DNA from: Clostridiales bacterium
GTDB taxonomy: Bacteria; Bacillota; Clostridia; Lachnospirales; Lachnospiraceae
Assembly: GCA_019424245.1 (NCBI GenBank)
Contig: JAHYZV010000005.1
Location: 62,001-126,000, forward strand
Length of the DNA stretch: 64,000 nucleotides
Direction of reading: 5' to 3'
The notes under the pieces are model-generated. The model saw nothing but the letters and a program-made list of their open reading frames with translations, ran no database searches and was not told where the DNA came from. Both the position numbers and the translations under genes were made by a program. Positions 61,255 through 64,000 of this stretch are shown piece after piece; the first letter of the stretch is position 1, and every line of letters begins with the position of its first letter.

Positions 61255-61776
61255 TTATTTAACACTGTATATTATGCTCTGTACTTCATCATCCTTCATA
61301 ACGAACGAAAGTCTGGTGTTACCTGATTCATACAGAAGCTGTCCGTCAGCTTCTGTATAATCACTTCCATATGCTGATAAAACCTTATCTTTCTTATCGC
61401 CAATACGGACACCTTCTTTAGTCTTAACAGCATCATCCATAAGTGTTATAGAATAAAGCTTATCATTTCCGTCCTTCTGATATCCCTGTAGAGTTACGCT
61501 ATCATAGTAATAAAATTTGTCCATTCCTTCAAATGCACAGCTTTTAGCCTCATAGTAACCACCAGAAGGTTCTCCAAGCTTAGATGTATATTCTGTAAGA
61601 TCGCCATCTGTCTTTAACTCTATGCCTTTTAATTCAAATGAATACTTACTTTCCGTCTGCTGTGATGCAACTGGCTTTTCCTGACTATTATCTGGCAGTG
61701 TTGATGCACTTCCACATGCTGCCATCATAACTCCTGCTGCAAGTACTGCCGCTAACATTAAACTCTTCTTTCTCAT
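61255..61776 (-). CDS. Lipoprotein of unknown function
   Basis: A 173-residue exported lipoprotein. The signal peptide ends in the lipobox VMMAAC-GS near residue 20. The mature part has a Ser/Thr/Gln-rich linker and then two apparent BLIP-like or SmpA-like repeats (LGEPSGGYYEAKSCAFEGMDKFYYYDS, VRIGDKKDKVLSAYGSDYTE). I do not recognise a specific family. It begins only two bases after the SGNH gene stop, so it belongs to the MBOAT locus. ATG 61776 follows GGGAG. Confidence 0.72.
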   Translation of the reverse strand: MRKKSLMLAAVLAAGVMMAACGSASTLPDNSQEKPVASQQTESKYSFELKGIELKTDGDLTEYTSKLGEPSGGYYEAKSCAFEGMDKFYYYDSVTLQGYQKDGNDKLYSITLMDDAVKTKEGVRIGDKKDKVLSAYGSDYTEADGQLLYESGNTRLSFVMKDDEVQSIIYSVK

Positions 61777-61778
61777 AA

Positions 61779-62804
61779 TCAATCTCCCTGTTTCTCTTCG
61801 TAATATTTATTAACTATTGACTGCCATGCATTCTTATATGATTCATCCTGTCTATGGTCAGTAAGCCTGAAATTCTTAACAAGCTGTTCCCCAAGATATA
61901 ATGACAGCTTCTCAGCTCCTTCCACATTAAGATGCTGTCCATAGTCAAATGTATCAGTAGTATAGTCTATACCTATATTTCCAGCCTCATTAATTGTATT
62001 AAGATATAGTATTCCATGCTCATACGCATAATCACTAACCTGCTTATCCCACTCATCATACCAGTGAGGATATACACTCGGTGCTTTCATAAGAACAAGA
62101 TTAATACCATTATCTTTACAAAGTGAATATATCTTATCAAGATATTCCATATTCCTGTCACTGAATGTATAATTAGCAAGTGGTGCAGCTTTTGGTATGG
62201 TCTTAACTGGTCTTACTCCCTTCTGCATAAGATAACCGTTAGTTGTGACGGATGGTGTTTTCCACATATATCTGAAATCCTCTGATGACAATTCACTCCA
62301 TCTTGAGTGATATCTCAACAGTGGAAATATATAGCTAGCCATATTCTCATCTTCTGTCATTGACTCCCTTATAGAAGCTATCTTATACTTTGAAAGCTTC
62401 ATGCCATCCAGTGTCATTCTGTTATAAGCCTCGCTTTTGGCATCTCTTTGTGTCATTGCAAGTACATTTACAATAACAACCTGCGGTTTCTCATACTTAA
62501 GCGTATCTTCGAGCAGATAATACGACTGCCATATAAGCTGTTCCGCACTTCCACGGATATAACTTGATATCCCGTAATTCTCCCACATTGTAACCGGGGA
62601 TATATTCTCATATACTTCACAGTCACCAAGAATAAGCACATCGTGATTCTTTTCACTGTTGTAATATTCCTCAATCATTGCACCTTCTTTAATATCTGAT
62701 GCATATTTAGGAACTAACAGACACTGTAAAAGATACAGACATACTATCGGTATTATGATAACTGCAGTACCTGTACATATTTTCTTTCTCAAAACTGTCT
62801 CCAT
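61779..62804 (-). CDS. Membrane-anchored SGNH-like protein of the MBOAT locus
   Basis: A 341-residue protein with one N-terminal membrane helix (residues 10-32) and an extracytoplasmic SGNH-like domain of the DltD/AlgJ kind. It shows VLILGDCEVYENISPVTMW near residue 55, where the usual catalytic Ser of G-D-S is replaced by Cys (G-D-C), VVIVNVLAM, and a C-terminal DYGQHLNVEGAEKLS with the Asp-x-x-His pair. Such partners help transfer or remove acyl groups with an MBOAT protein. The ATG at 62804 has a Shine-Dalgarno touching it; a TTG at 62792 has better spacing, so the start may be there. Confidence 0.78.
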   Translation of the reverse strand: METVLRKKICTGTAVIIIPIVCLYLLQCLLVPKYASDIKEGAMIEEYYNSEKNHDVLILGDCEVYENISPVTMWENYGISSYIRGSAEQLIWQSYYLLEDTLKYEKPQVVIVNVLAMTQRDAKSEAYNRMTLDGMKLSKYKIASIRESMTEDENMASYIFPLLRYHSRWSELSSEDFRYMWKTPSVTTNGYLMQKGVRPVKTIPKAAPLANYTFSDRNMEYLDKIYSLCKDNGINLVLMKAPSVYPHWYDEWDKQVSDYAYEHGILYLNTINEAGNIGIDYTTDTFDYGQHLNVEGAEKLSLYLGEQLVKNFRLTDHRQDESYKNAWQSIVNKYYEEKQGD

Positions 62805-62821
62805 TCCTTAGAAAATGCTTT

Positions 62822-64000
62822 CTAAAACTGATTATATATAAACTGACTTGACTCGTATCCGGTTCCATAGATTCCCAACACAGCTATAAGCAGAAAAATC
62901 ACAAGAAATACTGTATATCTTATAATATAATTTTTCTGTGCAAGCTGCTCTCTAACCGGACATCTTCTCTCAAGCAGGCTTACCACAAACATTATAACCA
63001 CACCTGCAAAAAGTACTATATAATCAGCTACTGATAAACCAATACTCCACATTCCCTTAGTGAATACAGCTGCATAATTACCACCTCTAAACATTGAGAA
63101 AAACATACGGAATGCCTCTGCAATATTTCTGTAGTAATCAAGCATCTGCAGACAGCATACTATAGCAGTAGTTCTTATTATCTCAAATACTTTGTAGTAT
63201 TTTAACTTTCTGTAACCTAACCTGTTATCTGCCTTCTCATATAACGGCTTAAGTTCCTGAGAAACAAGCATAATTATGCTGTTCAAAAGTCCCCACACTA
63301 CGAAGTTCCAGCTTGCACCATGCCATATACCTGTCACAAACCACACAGTAAGACTTGAAAAATACACTGGAAATCTTGAACCTACCGGCTTTCCTACATG
63401 CTTCTTAAGCCACCTTGATACCTTATTCATCCATTTAGACATTGATAACGGATAGAAAAGATAATCCTTAAACCATGCACACAACGTAATATGCCATCTT
63501 CTCCAATACTCCGCAATGCTCTTTGAAAAGAATGGTCTTCTGAAATTCTCTGGAAGAGTAATTCCAAACATCTGTGCAACACCAATTGTAATATCTATGC
63601 CACCTGTGAAATCTGCATACAGATCAATTGCATACAGCAGCATTCCTACAAATGCATATGCACCATAATACACTGAAACATCTGACTGTATTGTTGCAAG
63701 TCCGATTGCTGCCCTGTCTGCGATTACCATCTTCTTAAAATATCCCCACAGAATTCTCTCAAAACCATACTGTATATTAACCCACGAGAAAGCATGACTT
63801 TCAAACAGGCTTTTCTTCAAATCATTCCATCTGCTTATAGGTCCCTGTACAAGCTGTGGGAAAAAGGACACAAACAGTGCATATCTGAACAGATTCTTCT
63901 CTGCATCTGCAACACCGCGATACACATCAATCATATATCCGGTAGACTGGAATGTATAAAATGATATTCCCATCGGAAGTATAAAATCAACCGTATTAAA
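62822..64000 (-). CDS. MBOAT family O-acyltransferase (5' end beyond window)
   Basis: Membrane-bound O-acyltransferase of the AlgI/DltB kind, at least 392 residues with about eight to ten visible membrane helices. Family features are MGISFYTFQSTGYMIDVYRG, FFPQLVQGPISRWND, SIAEYWRRWHITLCAWFKDYLFYPL and the catalytic histidine region FVTGIWHGASWNFVVWG. The frame stays open to the window edge (FNTVDFILP before the first Met), so the gene starts outside. It would transfer acyl, often acetyl, groups across the membrane to a polysaccharide or teichoic acid, with the SGNH-like partner. Confidence 0.93.
   Translation of the reverse strand, partial: FNTVDFILPMGISFYTFQSTGYMIDVYRGVADAEKNLFRYALFVSFFPQLVQGPISRWNDLKKSLFESHAFSWVNIQYGFERILWGYFKKMVIADRAAIGLATIQSDVSVYYGAYAFVGMLLYAIDLYADFTGGIDITIGVAQMFGITLPENFRRPFFSKSIAEYWRRWHITLCAWFKDYLFYPLSMSKWMNKVSRWLKKHVGKPVGSRFPVYFSSLTVWFVTGIWHGASWNFVVWGLLNSIIMLVSQELKPLYEKADNRLGYRKLKYYKVFEIIRTTAIVCCLQMLDYYRNIAEAFRMFFSMFRGGNYAAVFTKGMWSIGLSVADYIVLFAGVVIMFVVSLLERRCPVREQLAQKNYIIRYTVFLVIFLLIAVLGIYGTGYESSQFIYNQF

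Overview
This 64 kb window looks like the chromosome of an AT-rich anaerobic Firmicute of the Lachnospiraceae. The evidence is the low-GC coding style with AGGAGG-type ribosome binding sites, a GGGtGRT/NifU-like pair, DUF1292 and DUF4250 small proteins, PPDK, a hybrid-cluster protein, a leucine T-box and secreted pectin-degrading enzymes. A pectinolytic gut species such as Lachnospira (Eubacterium) eligens is a reasonable guess; it is an inference, not something the sequence proves. Nearly all genes lie on the minus strand, with a few isolated plus-strand genes, as on one replichore.

Layout by region. 1-396: non-coding, with a long inverted repeat at the 3' end of the topoisomerase operon. 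397-7.8 kb: a seven-gene operon (Maf, HAD phosphatase, small acidic protein, RlmH, foldase, type II topoisomerase B and A subunits). 7.9-9.7 kb: a repeat-rich surface protein. 9.8-12 kb: leuA with a complete leucine T-box leader. 11.9-15.4 kb: a MoxR/DUF58/membrane-protein operon. 15.5-20.5 kb: Lrp-type regulator, DUF1292 protein, UvrD-like helicase, GreA, a decayed ABC-transporter gene and a PD-(D/E)XK nuclease of the transposase-associated type. 20.7-30 kb: tRNA-Pro(CGG), ThiT, the GGGtGRT/NifU-like pair, a beta-helix protein with GlmS, topoisomerase III, YfbR-type nucleotidase and Asd. 30.2-36.1 kb: a wall-anchored SGNH (pectin or rhamnogalacturonan acetylesterase-like) protein and a 1293-residue PL1-PL9 pectate lyase. 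36.3-47.6 kb: a metallophosphoesterase with an unusual cytosolic BMP-like protein, an aminotransferase, KDPG aldolase, a MATE transporter, uracil salvage (uraA-upp) and PPDK. 47.6-52 kb: DUF4250, a degenerate repeat tract, a second PD-(D/E)XK nuclease and clpB under a CIRCE operator. 52-57 kb: a glycerate / tartronate-semialdehyde module (glycerate kinase, GarR, GntP permease, CdaR-like regulator). 57-64 kb: hybrid-cluster protein, a SpoIID-like / amidase divergent pair without signal peptides, and a lipoprotein-SGNH-MBOAT acylation locus cut by the window end.

How the genes work together. Extracellular pectin is de-esterified and cut by the SGNH esterase and PL1-PL9 lyase. KDPG aldolase could close the route from uronates to pyruvate and glyceraldehyde-3-phosphate, and PPDK works at the pyruvate/PEP node. 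The GntP-GarR-glycerate kinase module would feed glycerate into lower glycolysis. Several regulatory sites can be read directly: a leucine T-box whose promoter lies inside the upstream gene, a CIRCE element overlapping the clpB promoter, an attenuator-like hairpin before the Lrp gene, and good sigma-A promoters for maf, asd, ppdK, moxR, thiT, the nucleases and tRNA-Pro.

The most interesting under-described items are the GGGtGRT/NifU-like pair, the cytosolic ParB-N-like/BMP fusion with a structured leader, the long inverted repeat at 241-397, the degenerate repeat tract at 47.84-48.07 kb and the signal-peptide-less SpoIID-like/SPOR-amidase pair. No CRISPR array, integrase or intact insertion sequence was seen.
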